Source of the DNA: Alitabrizicola rongguiensis
GTDB lineage: Bacteria > Pseudomonadota > Alphaproteobacteria > Rhodobacterales > Rhodobacteraceae
Assembly (NCBI RefSeq): GCF_021491355.1
Contig: NZ_JAKENF010000002.1
Span: 434,001 to 498,000 of the forward strand
Direction of reading: 5' to 3'
Length of the DNA: 64,000 nucleotides
The notes beneath the pieces were generated by a model, which had not been told where the DNA came from, did no database searches, and saw only the letters and a list, made by a program, of their open reading frames with translations. Numbering within the stretch: position 1 is the stretch's first letter; every line of letters starts with the position of its first letter. Below are positions 33,076 to 43,314 of this stretch, piece by piece. Made by a program: the position numbers and the translations under genes.

Positions 33076-33184
33076 CGGAAGTCTCCGTTTGCACAGGGGT
33101 GAAGGTGAGGCGCCTCTGGGATGGACGTTACCGGGCGATGGCGTATAAACCAAATCGATTGATGTTATGCACGGTATCGACATC

Positions 33185-34144
33185 ATGAATTTCGCGACCT
33201 TCGACCTCAACCTGATGCGGGTGCTCGACGCGCTCTTGCGCGAAGGATCAACGGTCCGGGCTGGCGAACGCCTTGGCCTGTCGCAGCCCGCCGTATCGGC
33301 TGCACTTGGTCGCCTTCGCCATGCGCTGGACGACGAGCTGTTCGTCCGCCAGGGATCGGGCCTCGTGCCGACGGATTATGCGCGCGGTCTTGCCCTGCCG
33401 CTCAGACAGGAGATCGACCGGATCGAGGCGCTGTTCATTCCACCGACAGCCTTCGATCCGTCCACGGCTGAAGGCACTTTTCGGCTGGCCGGCAGCGATT
33501 TCTTCGCCGAGGTGCTGATGCCGGTCCTGGCGCGCGAGCTTCCGGCCCGCGCCCCGAAGGTCCGGGTGCAACTGATCGACCTGCTGCCAAGCAACTATCT
33601 CGACAGCCTCGAGCGGTATCAGGCCGACATCGCGCTGATCCCGGCGGAGACCTTTCCGGACTGGGTCGAAGCGGCCACCCTGTTCCAGTCGCCATTCGGC
33701 GTGATTGCCCGGCCGGACCATCCGGCCATCTTGGCAGCGGGCATCGCGCCGGGCGGCACGCTCCCGCTCGATCTGTTCTGTTCGCTTGGCCACGCCCTGT
33801 TCTCGCCCGAGGGGCGGATGCAGTCGATCACCGACGAGGCGCTGGCGAAGATCGGGAAATCGCGTGAGGTCGTGATGACGATGCCGGTCTTTTCGGGCAT
33901 CTGCCGGGTCGTGGCCGAAAGCGATCTCATCGCGGTCGTGCCAAGACAGCTTGGCCTGATCCTTGGCCCGAAGATGGGGCTTGTCTCCTACGAACCGCCG
34001 ATCCCGATGCCGACCATGCGCATCGTGGCGGCATGGCATCGGCGCTCGACCGGCAATCCCACACACCGATGGCTGCGCACCCTGCTTCAGCAGTCGATGC
34101 GCCCGCTTGACGACAGCCGCCCGCCCAGCCTTGCGTCCGGTTGA
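33185..34144 (+). CDS. LysR family transcriptional regulator
   Basis: 319 residues from the ATG at 33185 ([18 protein letters not shown]). The HTH reads [28 protein letters not shown]; the [12 protein letters not shown] start and [12 protein letters not shown] belong to the NodD/NahR-like subgroup. The effector domain follows with [20 protein letters not shown]. It is divergent from the cupin-GST operon. In the shared gap, GATGT and ACATC form a short dyad (33162-33185 region) that could be its binding site, overlapping its own start. Confidence 0.92.
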   Translation: MNFATFDLNLMRVLDALLREGSTVRAGERLGLSQPAVSAALGRLRHALDDELFVRQGSGLVPTDYARGLALPLRQEIDRIEALFIPPTAFDPSTAEGTFRLAGSDFFAEVLMPVLARELPARAPKVRVQLIDLLPSNYLDSLERYQADIALIPAETFPDWVEAATLFQSPFGVIARPDHPAILAAGIAPGGTLPLDLFCSLGHALFSPEGRMQSITDEALAKIGKSREVVMTMPVFSGICRVVAESDLIAVVPRQLGLILGPKMGLVSYEPPIPMPTMRIVAAWHRRSTGNPTHRWLRTLLQQSMRPLDDSRPPSLASG

Positions 34145-34191
34145 CTCCCCCGCGCCTCCGACGGATAGAGCGCCATAGCCCGGAGCGCCCC

Positions 34192-35166
34192 ATGATTGAC
34201 CTGTCCCGCGTCCTCGACCACGCCCGCATCGCGGAACTGCCCAACCCCTATTTCGGCAAGGTCCGCGACTGCTACGACCTGCCCGACGATGGCGTGAACG
34301 GGCCGCGGCGCATCCTGATTTCGTCCGACCGGATCTCGGCCTTCGACCGGATTCTGGCGGCGATCCCGTGGAAGGGGCAGGTTCTGACCCAGATGGCGCG
34401 TTACTGGTTCGAACATACGGTCGACATCTGCCCGAACCACGTCCTCGCCTATCCCGATCCGAACGTGGTGATCGGCAAGCATGTCACCATCCTGCCGGTC
34501 GAGATGGTGGTGCGGGGCTATCTGGCGGGCACCACCGGAACCTCGATCCTGACGCTCTACCAGAAGGGCGAACGGCAGATGTATGGCCACGACTTCCCCG
34601 ACGGCCTGCGCCCGAACCAGGCGCTGCCGCAGGCCATCATCACGCCGACCTCGAAGGAGTTCGATGGCGGCCATGATGCGCCGCTCACACCCGAGCAGAT
34701 CATCTCGTCGGGCATCCTCACTGCAGAGCAATGGGCGTTCGTCTCGGACCGGGCGCTGGCGCTCTTCGCGCGCGGACAGCAGATGGCAGCAGCGCGGGGG
34801 CTGATCCTCGTCGACACCAAGTACGAGTTCGGCGTCGATGTCAAAGGCAACATCCTGATCGCCGACGAGATCCACACCCCCGATTCAAGCCGCTACTGGA
34901 TCGCCTCGGGTTATGAGCAGGCTTTCGAAACGGGCGCCCGCCCACCGTCCTTCGACAAGGACGTGATCCGGGCCTGGGTCGCGGCGCGCTGCGATCCGTA
35001 CCACGATCCGATCCCGGAAATTCCGGCCGAGATGATCGAGCGGACGGCCCGCGTCTATATCGAGGCCTACGAGACGATCACCGGCCAGACATTCGTGCCC
35101 GACATGTCGGGTGCAACGCCGCTGGAGCGGGTCCGGACAAACCTCGCTCCCTGGTTTGGGCGCTAA
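34192..35166 (+). CDS. purC: Phosphoribosylaminoimidazolesuccinocarboxamide synthase
   Basis: 324 residues. SAICAR synthetase motifs are [40 protein letters not shown] and [12 protein letters not shown]. It joins aspartate to CAIR in step 8 of purine synthesis (EC 6.3.2.6). At 324 residues it belongs to the longer form found in yeast and many alphaproteobacteria, rather than the 237-residue E. coli form. It stands alone here, with no other pur genes, between a LysR gene and a sugar kinase. Confidence 0.96.
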   Translation: MIDLSRVLDHARIAELPNPYFGKVRDCYDLPDDGVNGPRRILISSDRISAFDRILAAIPWKGQVLTQMARYWFEHTVDICPNHVLAYPDPNVVIGKHVTILPVEMVVRGYLAGTTGTSILTLYQKGERQMYGHDFPDGLRPNQALPQAIITPTSKEFDGGHDAPLTPEQIISSGILTAEQWAFVSDRALALFARGQQMAAARGLILVDTKYEFGVDVKGNILIADEIHTPDSSRYWIASGYEQAFETGARPPSFDKDVIRAWVAARCDPYHDPIPEIPAEMIERTARVYIEAYETITGQTFVPDMSGATPLERVRTNLAPWFGR

Positions 35167-35232
35167 CATCTTCCCATTGCCCGAAACGCCCCGCCCGCCT
35201 ATGGAGGGGAAAAGACCGAAGGGGGAGTTCCG

Positions 35233-36156
35233 ATGATCCTGAGCTGCGGCGAAGCGCTGATCGACATGCTGCCGCGCGAAAGCACGGCTGGAGAGGCCGC
35301 CTTCGCGCCCTATGCAGGCGGCGCCGTGTTCAACACCGCCATCGCCCTTGGCAGGCTTGGAGCGACATCGGGCTTCTTCACCGGGCTTTCGACCGACCTG
35401 TTTGGCGAAATCCTCGACCAGACGCTGGCCGCCTCCAAGGTCGACACGTCGCTTTGCGCCCGCTCGGGGCGGCCAACGACGCTCGCCTTCGTCAAGCTGG
35501 TGAACGGGCAGGCAACCTATGCCTTCTACGACGAGAACACTGCTGGTCGCCTCCTCTCCGTCGCGGACCTGCCTGCCCTGCCCTCCCATATCGGCACGCT
35601 GTTCTTCGGGGGCATCAGTCTTGTGAACGACCCTGCCGCCGGGGCCTATGACGAGCTTCAGTCCCGCGCCGCCGCCGCGGGCCGGGTGACGATGATCGAC
35701 CCGAACATCCGGCCCGGCTTCATCACCGATCAGGCCGCCTACCGTGCCCGGATCGCCCGCATGATGGCCCGCGCGGACATCGTGAAACTGTCGGACGAGG
35801 ATCTGCACTGGCTGGAAGGCGCAGGCGACATCACTGCGCTGGCCCGCGGGATCGTTGCGCGCGGACCCAAGGTCGTATTCATAACCGAAGGCGCGAAGGG
35901 GGCCCGCGCCATCACCGCGACCGGCGAGCGTTTCGTCGCCTCGCAGAAAGTCACCGTGGCCGATACCGTCGGGGCGGGTGACACGTTCAACGCCGGGGTT
36001 ATGGCGGCGCTCGACCGGGACGGGATGCTGACCAAAGCCGCGGTGGCCGAGCTGTCGGATGCCGCCCTGGACGCCGCCCTGTCGCTTGGCAGCCGCGCCG
36101 CCGCCGTCACCGTCTCGCGACCCGGCGCAAACCCGCCCTGGGCGCACGAGCTGTGA
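35233..36156 (+). CDS. PfkB family carbohydrate kinase (fructokinase-like)
   Basis: 307 residues. The ribokinase-type signatures are [17 protein letters not shown] near the N-terminus and the C-terminal [17 protein letters not shown], with the catalytic Asp and anion hole. [10 protein letters not shown] and the start [13 protein letters not shown] are typical of bacterial fructokinases, but the sugar cannot be fixed. Its TGA overlaps the GTG start of dtd (GTGA), so both are probably made from one message. Confidence 0.92.
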   Translation: MILSCGEALIDMLPRESTAGEAAFAPYAGGAVFNTAIALGRLGATSGFFTGLSTDLFGEILDQTLAASKVDTSLCARSGRPTTLAFVKLVNGQATYAFYDENTAGRLLSVADLPALPSHIGTLFFGGISLVNDPAAGAYDELQSRAAAAGRVTMIDPNIRPGFITDQAAYRARIARMMARADIVKLSDEDLHWLEGAGDITALARGIVARGPKVVFITEGAKGARAITATGERFVASQKVTVADTVGAGDTFNAGVMAALDRDGMLTKAAVAELSDAALDAALSLGSRAAAVTVSRPGANPPWAHEL

Positions 36157-36596
36157 GGGCGGTCGTCCAGCGCGTTACCGAAGCCCGGGTCACGGTCAAA
36201 GGTGACGTGATAGGCCAGATCGGTCCGGGCCTGATGATCCTCGTCTGCGCGATGCAGGGTGATGGAGAGCCAGAGGCGGATCGCCTGGCCGAACGGATCG
36301 CAAAGCTCCGCATTTTCAAGGACGAAGCAGGGAAGATGAATCTCTCTCTCCGGGACACTCAGGGGTCCGTTCTGGTCGTCAGCCAGTTCACCCTGGCCGC
36401 CGACCTGCGCGGCAACCGTCCCGGCTTTTCCTACGCAGCCCCTCCCGCCGAGGGCCGGCGCCTGTACGAACACTTCGCCGCGCGGATGCGGGCTGAAGGG
36501 TTCGCGACCGAGACCGGCGAGTTCGGGGCGGACATGGCGGTCAACCTCGTCAACGACGGGCCAGTGACGATCTGGCTCGACACGGCCACACTCTGA
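36153..36596 (+). CDS. dtd: D-aminoacyl-tRNA deacylase
   Basis: 147 residues with a GTG start embedded in the kinase stop. The active-site motifs are [12 protein letters not shown] and [14 protein letters not shown], the latter carrying the Gly-cisPro pair that rejects L-amino acids. It removes D-amino acids (and Gly from tRNA-Ala) from mischarged tRNAs. Length and pattern match Dtd throughout. A full repeat element follows nine bases after the stop, and the acyl-CoA synthetase gene converges from the other side. Confidence 0.96.
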   Translation: MRAVVQRVTEARVTVKGDVIGQIGPGLMILVCAMQGDGEPEADRLAERIAKLRIFKDEAGKMNLSLRDTQGSVLVVSQFTLAADLRGNRPGFSYAAPPAEGRRLYEHFAARMRAEGFATETGEFGADMAVNLVNDGPVTIWLDTATL

Positions 36597-36604
36597 TCGG
36601 CAGC

Positions 36605-36674
36605 CCTTCTTCTGTTCCCAAATATCCTCGGGGGTGAGCGCGCGCCGCGCGCGAGGGGGCAGACAGCCCCCTCT
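36605..36674 (+). repeat. Intergenic repeat element, copy B
   Basis: The core CCTTCTTCTGTTCCCAAATA, then TCCTCGGGGG, is followed by a GC-only hairpin (gagcgcgcgc/gcgcgcgag) and gagggggc-agaca-gccccctc (36653-36673). It fills the gap between the convergent dtd and acyl-CoA synthetase genes. Nearly identical to copy C at 55749. Confidence 0.85.
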
Positions 36675-36683
36675 CTCCTTGCG

Positions 36684-38579
36684 TCAGTCGGCCATGTCCC
36701 AGGCGACGGCAAAGGTGCCGAGCACCTGCTTCAGCGCCGTCTCGTCCACATCGCCGCGCCGCTCGATCTTGGCGACAAGGCCGCGCTTCTTGTCCTCGAC
36801 GACCTCGCGGACGCCTGCCGCAAGACCGGCCTCGGACAGCGCAGCGTCGTAGACGCGGATGATCGCCTTGCGGCGGAGGTCGGGCTTGAACACCTTGCCG
36901 ACCGCGGTTTTCGGCAGTTCCGTCAGGATCTCGATGTGTTTCGGCACTGCCGCCCGCTCGTGAATGTGCTCACGCGCGAAATCGAGAAGCTCCTTCTCGG
37001 TCACCGTCTTGTCCTTGACGAGTTCCACATAGGCGCAGGGAAGTTCTCCGGCGAAACTGTCGGGCTGGCCGATTGCACCGACAAAGGCGACAGCCTCATG
37101 CCGCATCAGGGCTTCCTCGATCTCGGCGGGGTCGATGTTGTGACCTCCGCGAATGATCAAGTCCTTCGCCCGGCCGGTGATGAACAAATAGCCTTGGGCG
37201 TCGATGCGCCCCAGATCGCCGGTGCGCAGGAAGCGCTCATCAGCGAAAAGGCCCTTGTTCTTTTCGGCTTCCGTATAGGTCTTGCCGACAAAGACCCCCG
37301 GGCTGGAGATGCAGATCTCCCCGACCTCGTCGGTGCCGCAGGTGCGGCTGACCTGGCCATCCGAGCCAAACTGCAGAATCCGCACCTCGGTATAGGGGAA
37401 GGGAATGCCGACCGAGCCGATCTTCTTGGCCCCGCCGGGCGGGTTGCAGGAAACGAGACAAGTGCATTCGGTCAGGCCGTAGCCCTCGATGATCTTCACG
37501 CCAGTCGCCAACTCGAACCGGTTGAAAAGCTCCACCGGCAACGGGGCCGACCCCGAGAAGGCGCCGCGCAGCGTCGAGACATCGGCGTCAACCTTGCGCT
37601 GCATCAGCGCGGCCAGCGCGGTCGGCACGGTGATGATGTAGGTCACCTTCCAGCGCCCGATGAGCTTCCAGAAATTGTCGAACACCCCCTCGCCGCGATA
37701 GCCGGCCGGGGTGGGGAAGACGACATGCGCACCCGAGGCAATCATCGACATCAGGATCGGATAGACCGCAAAGACATGGAACATCGGCAGCGGGCAGATC
37801 ACCACGTCCGTCTCGCGGAACAAGAGCGTATGGCCGAGCCAGCCGTTATAGACCATGCCCGAGACGCGGTGCTGTGCGACCTTCGGCATCCCCGTCGTGC
37901 CGCCCGTGTGGAAATAGGCCGCGACCCGGTCGGCCTTGCGGTCCTCGAAGGTCAGCCGGTCGGCGGGCTGCGCCGCCAGCTGCGACCGAAAGCTCTTCAC
38001 CAGCGCATCATGGGATGTCGGGTTCTTCGGCCGGATCATGCGGACGATCCAGCTTTTCGGCGGGCTCAGGTAGCGCACAAGGTCGATCTCGATGACCGTG
38101 CGGACGTTCGGTGCGTGGCGCACCGCTTCCGCCACCTTCTGAGCCACATCGGTCTTGGGAAAGGCACGAAGGGTGACCACGACCTTTGCCTTGGTCTCGC
38201 GCAGGATCGCGCCGATCTGCTGCGGCTCTAGCAGCGGGTTGATCGGGTTGACGATCCCGGCGACCATGCCGCCTAGCAGCGTCACGACCGTTTCGAGGCA
38301 ATTCGGCAGCACATAGGCGACGACATCCGTCTCACTTACACCAAGCGCGCGAAAGGCGTTTGCGGCCTGGGTGACGCGGCCATGCAACTCGCTCCAGGTC
38401 AGGGTCCGGGCCGGGTCGGCTGCACCCGACAAAAGCTGGAACGACACCGCCGGCCTGTCGCCGTGTCTTGCCTTGGTGCGGCTCAGAAAATCATAGATCG
38501 TCGCCGGTTCACCCCGGCCAGCCCAGTCGGCCTCGGCCTCGATGGCGCGCACATCCGCGACGGACGAGAACTCCCGCAT
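36684..38579 (-). CDS. Acyl-CoA synthetase (AMP-forming)
   Basis: 631 residues of the ANL superfamily. The P-loop-like motif is YFHTGGTTGMPKVAQH (about 225); then come GYGLTECTCLVS, the hinge block LRTGDLGRIDAQGYLFITGR, and the C-terminal catalytic Lys in LPKTAVGKVFKPDLR. It activates a carboxylic acid to its CoA ester through an acyl-adenylate. Size and the IIRGGHNIDPAEIE motif suit medium- or long-chain fatty acids, but the substrate is open. It is a single gene between a repeat element and the ABC exporter gene. Confidence 0.93.
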   Translation of the reverse strand: MREFSSVADVRAIEAEADWAGRGEPATIYDFLSRTKARHGDRPAVSFQLLSGAADPARTLTWSELHGRVTQAANAFRALGVSETDVVAYVLPNCLETVVTLLGGMVAGIVNPINPLLEPQQIGAILRETKAKVVVTLRAFPKTDVAQKVAEAVRHAPNVRTVIEIDLVRYLSPPKSWIVRMIRPKNPTSHDALVKSFRSQLAAQPADRLTFEDRKADRVAAYFHTGGTTGMPKVAQHRVSGMVYNGWLGHTLLFRETDVVICPLPMFHVFAVYPILMSMIASGAHVVFPTPAGYRGEGVFDNFWKLIGRWKVTYIITVPTALAALMQRKVDADVSTLRGAFSGSAPLPVELFNRFELATGVKIIEGYGLTECTCLVSCNPPGGAKKIGSVGIPFPYTEVRILQFGSDGQVSRTCGTDEVGEICISSPGVFVGKTYTEAEKNKGLFADERFLRTGDLGRIDAQGYLFITGRAKDLIIRGGHNIDPAEIEEALMRHEAVAFVGAIGQPDSFAGELPCAYVELVKDKTVTEKELLDFAREHIHERAAVPKHIEILTELPKTAVGKVFKPDLRRKAIIRVYDAALSEAGLAAGVREVVEDKKRGLVAKIERRGDVDETALKQVLGTFAVAWDMAD

Positions 38580-38689
38580 TCAAACCCCTCCCTGCCGCCG
38601 TTGACCGGCGAGCTTGTCTCCCGCGCCGAGGATGGACGGAATGTCGCAGCCTCGCAAGGCGTGGCGACCCGAGGCGACGCAGCGTTGCG

Positions 38690-40465
38690 TCAGAGCGTGC
38701 CGTCGGTGAATTGCAGCCGCGCAAGCCGCGCGTAAAGCCCGCCGCCCGCCACCAGTTCGTCATGGGTGCCGCTGTCGATGATCCGGCCATGATCGAAGAC
38801 CAGGATGCGGTCGGCGCGTTTCACCGTGGCCAGACGGTGCGCCACGACGATCGTGGTGCGGTCCTGCGACAGGCGCTCCACTGCCACTTGCACCGCCCGC
38901 TCGCTTTCCGCATCCAGCGCGCTTGTCGCCTCGTCCAGCAGCAGCACTGGCGCATCGCGCAGTATCGCGCGGGCGATGGCGATGCGCTGTTTCTGCCCGC
39001 CAGAGAGCATCACCCCCCGCTCGCCCACGAAGGTGTCGTAACCTTGGGGCAGCGCGATCAGGAAATCATGCGCAGCCGCCGCTTTCGCCGCCGCCTCGAC
39101 CTCGGCATCGGTCGCCTCCGGACGTCCGAAGCGGATGTTCTCGCGTGCAGAGGTGGCAAAGATCACCGGATCCTGCGGCACCAGCGCCATCGCCTGGCGG
39201 AAATCGCCGCGCGCCATGTCGCGCAGGTCGATCCCATCCAGCGTCACCCGGCCCGACTGCGGGTCATAGAAGCGAAGGAGGATCTGGAAGACCGTAGACT
39301 TCCCCGCACCCGAGGGGCCGACGAGCGCCACCGTCTCGCCCGGCTGCACGGTAAAGCTCACCCCGTTCAACGCCCTGTATTCGGGCCGCGCCGGGTAGTG
39401 GAAGATCACGTCGTCGAAGACCACTTCGCCCCGCACCGGGCGCGGCAGCGGCCGGGGCCGCGCAGGGTCAAGCACGGGGTCTTCGGTCGCCAGAAGTTCC
39501 TGCAGCCGCTCGGTCGCGCCCGCCGCCCGCTGGAGTTCTCCCCAGATCTCGGACAGCGCACCCACCGATCCCGCGACCATCACCGCATAGATCAGGAACT
39601 GGATCAGTTCGCCCGGGCTCATCGCGCCCACCCGCACGTCGCGCGCGCCGATCCACAGGATGCCGACGATCCCGGAGAAGACGAGGAAGATGACGATAAC
39701 CGTCATCACCGCCCGCGTACCGATCCGGGTCCGGGCCGAGGCATAGGACTTCTCGGTGATCTCGCCGAAGCTGTCGCGCGATTCCGCTTCATGGGTAAAG
39801 GCCTGCACGGCCTGAACGGCCTGCAGTGCCTCGGACGCATTGCCCGACGAAGCCGCGATCCAGTCCTGGTTCTCGCGGCTCTGCGCCCGCAGTCGCCGGC
39901 CCAGCACGACGATCGGCACAACGACCAGCGGCACGAGCAGCAGCACCAGCCCTGCAAGCTTGGGCGAGGAGAAGAACATCATCACGATGCCGCCGATCAG
40001 GATCAGCAGGTTGCGCAGCGCCACCGAGACGGACGACCCGATCAGCGACAGGATCAGCGTCGTGTCCGTGGTCAGGCGGCTGACGACCTCGCCCGTCATG
40101 ATGCGCTCGAAGAAAGCGGGGCTAAGCCCGACGACCCGGTCGAACATCGCGCGGCGGATGTCGGCCACGACCCGTTCGCCCAGACGGGTGACAAGATAGT
40201 ATCGCGCACCGGTTCCAATCGCGAGCAGGGCCGCGATGAACAGCGCCGCGACGAAATACTGGTCGAGAAGCGCAGCACTGCCGGATTCGAAACCGTCCAC
40301 GACCCGGCGCACGGCGATCGGCAGCACAAGGCTGACCGCCGCCGTCAGGACAAGCGCCAGCCCCGCCATCATGGCCAGCACCCGATAGGGCCGCAGGAAG
40401 GGCATCAATCCGCCGAGAGCACCGACCCTTTTCGAGCCCTGCCGTTCTTCCAGCTGTTCCGCCAT
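38690..40465 (-). CDS. MsbA-like ABC exporter half-transporter (permease-ATPase fusion)
   Basis: 591 residues from the ATG at 40465 (MAEQLEERQG). Residues about 20-315 form a six-helix type IV exporter domain. The nucleotide-binding domain has Walker A GPSGAGKST, the Q-loop in MALVPQDPVIFA, the signature LSGGQKQRIAIARA, Walker B VLLLDEATSALD and the H-loop AHRLAT. It is complete, so it probably works as a homodimer exporting lipid or drug. Annotation as MsbA-like or lipid A exporter is by similarity only. It lies 110 bp upstream of the acyl-CoA synthetase gene on the same strand and is divergent from the hydrolase operon. Confidence 0.93.
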   Translation of the reverse strand: MAEQLEERQGSKRVGALGGLMPFLRPYRVLAMMAGLALVLTAAVSLVLPIAVRRVVDGFESGSAALLDQYFVAALFIAALLAIGTGARYYLVTRLGERVVADIRRAMFDRVVGLSPAFFERIMTGEVVSRLTTDTTLILSLIGSSVSVALRNLLILIGGIVMMFFSSPKLAGLVLLLVPLVVVPIVVLGRRLRAQSRENQDWIAASSGNASEALQAVQAVQAFTHEAESRDSFGEITEKSYASARTRIGTRAVMTVIVIFLVFSGIVGILWIGARDVRVGAMSPGELIQFLIYAVMVAGSVGALSEIWGELQRAAGATERLQELLATEDPVLDPARPRPLPRPVRGEVVFDDVIFHYPARPEYRALNGVSFTVQPGETVALVGPSGAGKSTVFQILLRFYDPQSGRVTLDGIDLRDMARGDFRQAMALVPQDPVIFATSARENIRFGRPEATDAEVEAAAKAAAAHDFLIALPQGYDTFVGERGVMLSGGQKQRIAIARAILRDAPVLLLDEATSALDAESERAVQVAVERLSQDRTTIVVAHRLATVKRADRILVFDHGRIIDSGTHDELVAGGGLYARLARLQFTDGTL

Positions 40466-40644
40466 CCGCGCGTCTTCCTGTCGTCCTGCCGTCCGCAGGG
40501 GTTTATGCCCTGACCGCCTGTGCGGCAAGCGGCCTTCGCCCTCATGGAACTGCGGCATTCGGCGGCGGCGGGCCTTCAGCCCTTTCCTCGGTGTCATCGC
40601 TGTGCCACCTTCGGCAGGTATCCCAACGAATGAGGAGGACGCTG

Positions 40645-40692
40645 GTGATCCGCTCGCTCACCCACGCTCATTTCGCGAGAAGCGCCAATTGA
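40645..40692 (+). CDS. Possible leader peptide ahead of the hydrolase operon
   Basis: A GTG at 40645 has an excellent Shine-Dalgarno (AGGAGG) six bases upstream and opens a 15-codon frame, MIRSLTHAHFARSAN; an in-frame ATG exists at 40630. Its TGA overlaps the TTG that best starts the next gene (TTGA, 40689-40692). It may be a translation-coupling leader, or the mark of a frameshift that would extend the hydrolase. Confidence 0.3.
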   Translation: MIRSLTHAHFARSAN

Positions 40693-41549
40693 CCGGTGCG
40701 CAGCAGTTCACGACAAGCGATGGCCTGCGCTTGGCCTATGACGACCGAGGAAGCGGACTGCCGCTTCTTTGTCTCGCAGGGCTGACCCGGAACATGGCAG
40801 ACTTCGAACCGATCCTTGAGCCTCTGGCGGGCATCTGCCGGCTCATCCGGCTTGACAGCCGGGGACGCGGCCTGTCGGATAACGACCCGGACTACATGAA
40901 CTACAACGTCCTGCGCGAGGCTCACGACGTTCTGGAGCTGCTGGATCACCTCGGTATCGATAAGGTAGCGATCCTGGGCACCTCGCGGGGGGGGCTGATC
41001 GCGATGGCCCTTGCGGCGATGCACCGCGAACGGCTCCTTGGCGCGATCCTGAACGATGTCGGCCCCGAGGTGGGAACGCAGGGCATGACCCGGATCATGG
41101 AATATGTCGGCATCCCTCCGGCCGAACCGACCTACGAGGCGGTGACCGACAGGCTGACCCGGTCTTTCGCCAAGGAGTTCCCCGGCGTTTCGCGCGGTGA
41201 ATGGCGGCAGGCGGCAGAGCGGATGTGGCGCGAAAGCCCCGAAGGATTGGCCCTGCGCTATGACCCGCTGTTGCGCCGGGCCCTGATCGAGCAATCGGCA
41301 GCCGGCGCCGCGCCAGATCTTTGGCTGTTCTTCGACCAGCTCAAGGAATTGCCGGTCACGGTCCTTCACGGTGAAAACTCCGACATCCTCTCGGGCTCGA
41401 CCGTCGAAAAGATGCGGACGCGCCATCCGGGCCTTGTCGCGGTGACCGTGCGCGACCGTGGCCATACCCCCTTCCTCGACGAAGCCGAATGCATCGCGGC
41501 GATCCGCGCCTTCGTGGCCGAGCTGCAACCTGCGGCCGCAGCACCATGA
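40689..41549 (+). CDS. Alpha/beta hydrolase
   Basis: 286 residues from the TTG at 40689, giving MTGAQQFTTSDGLRLAYDDR, a start typical of this family; no ATG is available in frame, and the earlier GTG at 40602 reads into unrelated sequence. The oxyanion/LDSRGRGLSD region, nucleophile elbow LGTSRGG (Ser) and the closing RDRGHTPFLDE (catalytic His) are intact. The substrate is unknown. It is the first gene of a coupled unit with threonine dehydratase and PcaD-like genes (ATGA at 41546). Confidence 0.87.
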   Translation: MTGAQQFTTSDGLRLAYDDRGSGLPLLCLAGLTRNMADFEPILEPLAGICRLIRLDSRGRGLSDNDPDYMNYNVLREAHDVLELLDHLGIDKVAILGTSRGGLIAMALAAMHRERLLGAILNDVGPEVGTQGMTRIMEYVGIPPAEPTYEAVTDRLTRSFAKEFPGVSRGEWRQAAERMWRESPEGLALRYDPLLRRALIEQSAAGAAPDLWLFFDQLKELPVTVLHGENSDILSGSTVEKMRTRHPGLVAVTVRDRGHTPFLDEAECIAAIRAFVAELQPAAAAP

Positions 41550-42523
41550 CCGACATTCATCGGGTCGAAAGGGCCGCGGAACGGCTCAAGGGTCATGTCC
41601 GGCGCACGCCGCTGTTGAACTCGCCGCTGCTCGACCGGTTCGCGCGCCGGCGGATTTTCGTCAAGGCCGAATGCCTGCAGTTCACCGGCTCGTTCAAGTT
41701 CCGGGGGGCGTGGGCAGCCATCTCGGCCCTCCCCGCTCCGGTGCGCGATCGCGGCGTCATCGCCTTTTCCTCGGGCAACCACGCCCAGGGCGTTGCGCTG
41801 GCCGCCGCCCGGCACGGTATTCCGGCAGTGATCGTGATGCCGTCGGACGCGCCGGCCGTGAAGATCGCCAATACCCGTGCCTATGGCGCCGAGGTCATCC
41901 TCTACGACCGCGAAACCGAGGATCGAGACGCGATTGGCGAGAAACTGGCCGATGAGCGCGGCCTGACACTCATCAAGCCCTTCGACAACCCGGAAGTGAT
42001 CGCCGGGCAAGGCACCGCCGGTATCGAGATCGCTGAACAGGCCGCCCTGCTTGGTATCGACATGGCCGATGTGCTGGTGTGCTGCGGTGGGGGAGGCCTG
42101 ACCTCCGGTATCGCCCTTGCACTCGAAAGGCATGCCCCAGGCCTGCGCGCCCGCCCGGTCGAGCCGGAAGGCTTCGACGATGTGGCGCGGAGCCTGGCAG
42201 CGGGGGCGCACCGGAAGAACGAGCGGCTGACCGGCTCGATCTGCGACGCGATCATCACACCGACACCCGGCCAACTGACCTTTCCGATCATGAAGCGCCT
42301 GTGCGGGCCAGGCTTGACGGTGAGCGATGACGAAGCGCTGCACGCGATGGCGCTCGCCTTCGCCCATCTGAGGATCGTGCTTGAACCTGGCGGGGCGGTG
42401 GCCTTGGCGGCTGCCATATTCCGCAAGCCGGCACGCCCGGACGAACCGGTGATCGCCGTCGCCTCGGGCGGGAATGTCGATCCCTCGGTCTTCATCGAGG
42501 CCCTCAACAGGTTCGGCTCGTGA
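41546..42523 (+). CDS. Threonine/serine dehydratase (PLP fold type II)
   Basis: 325 residues. The PLP lysine lies in FTGSFKFRGAWAAI, the phosphate-binding Gly-rich loop in VLVCCGGGGLTSGIA, and AFSSGNHAQGVALAA is the usual substrate loop. It lacks the C-terminal ACT-like regulatory domain of biosynthetic IlvA, so it resembles catabolic threonine dehydratase or serine racemase-type enzymes (threonine to 2-oxobutyrate). It is coupled to the genes on both sides by 4-bp overlaps (ATGA and GTGA), which implies a shared pathway. Confidence 0.92.
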   Translation: MTDIHRVERAAERLKGHVRRTPLLNSPLLDRFARRRIFVKAECLQFTGSFKFRGAWAAISALPAPVRDRGVIAFSSGNHAQGVALAAARHGIPAVIVMPSDAPAVKIANTRAYGAEVILYDRETEDRDAIGEKLADERGLTLIKPFDNPEVIAGQGTAGIEIAEQAALLGIDMADVLVCCGGGGLTSGIALALERHAPGLRARPVEPEGFDDVARSLAAGAHRKNERLTGSICDAIITPTPGQLTFPIMKRLCGPGLTVSDDEALHAMALAFAHLRIVLEPGGAVALAAAIFRKPARPDEPVIAVASGGNVDPSVFIEALNRFGS

Positions 42524-43314
42524 CAGCGACTCGGCTCGACCTGGGTGATCTGACCGTAAGCCTGGCCCTGGATGGCCGCGCCGACGGCCCGCCTGTGCTG
42601 TTCCTTCACGCGCTCGGCACCGATCTGACGCTCTGGGACAATGTCCTGCCCCTTCTGCCGGACGGCCCTCGCTACATCCGCCTCGACATGCGCGGCCATG
42701 GCGCCTCGGACTGCCCGCCCCCGCCCTATGCCATGGGAGCGCTGATCCGCGACACGGAACGCGCCATGGAACTGCTCGGGATACGCGATGCAGTCGTGAT
42801 CGGACTGTCGATCGGCGGCATGATCGCCCAGGGGCTCGCGGTGAAGCGACTTGACCTCGTGCGCGGGCTCGTGCTGTCGAATACAGCCGCCAAGATCGCC
42901 ACAGCCGAAACCTGGGCTGCGCGGATCGATGCCGTCCGCAGGGGGGGCATGGCTGCCGTGACCGACCAGACGATCGAGCGCTGGTTCTCTCGTGCCTCCC
43001 GCTCCTCGGCGGCGGCGCAGCACTGGCGCGACCGACTTTTGGCGCAGGACCCTCAGGGCTGGATCGGCTGCGCCGCAGCGATCGCGGGAACCGACTTCTA
43101 CACCACCACCGCCACACTGACCCTGCCCACGCTGGCCCTTGCCGGATCCGAGGACGGGTCCACTCCCGCCGACCTTGTCCGCGAAACCTCCGCGCTGATC
43201 CGCGGCAGCCGCTTTGAACTCCTACGCGGCGCCGGCCACCTTCCGCCGGTCGACAGGCCAGAGGCCTGGGCCGGAGCCGTGTCGGATTTCCTCAGCTCCA
43301 TCGGCCAATGCTGA
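42520..43314 (+). CDS. 3-oxoadipate enol-lactonase-like alpha/beta hydrolase (PcaD type)
   Basis: 264 residues with a GTG start overlapping the previous stop. PcaD-like blocks are FLHALGTDLTLWDNVLPLL, YIRLDMRGHGASD, the nucleophile elbow VIGLSIGGMIAQGLA, and RGAGHLPPVDRPEAW with the catalytic His. PcaD hydrolyses 3-oxoadipate enol-lactone in the beta-ketoadipate pathway, but no other pca genes are in the window, so the true substrate may differ. It ends 85 bp before another alpha/beta hydrolase gene. Confidence 0.85.
   Translation: MTATRLDLGDLTVSLALDGRADGPPVLFLHALGTDLTLWDNVLPLLPDGPRYIRLDMRGHGASDCPPPPYAMGALIRDTERAMELLGIRDAVVIGLSIGGMIAQGLAVKRLDLVRGLVLSNTAAKIATAETWAARIDAVRRGGMAAVTDQTIERWFSRASRSSAAAQHWRDRLLAQDPQGWIGCAAAIAGTDFYTTTATLTLPTLALAGSEDGSTPADLVRETSALIRGSRFELLRGAGHLPPVDRPEAWAGAVSDFLSSIGQC

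Noticed and set aside
38468-40513. 681-codon plus-strand open frame opposite the ABC exporter gene
   Set aside because: It lies antisense to a gene with all ABC motifs and reads as a His/Arg/Gln/Asp-rich shadow. High GC suppresses stop codons in that frame.
41366-43117. 583-codon minus-strand open frame over the hydrolase-dehydratase operon
   Set aside because: Arg/Ser/Gly-rich, crosses three coupled plus-strand genes, and has no recognisable motif.
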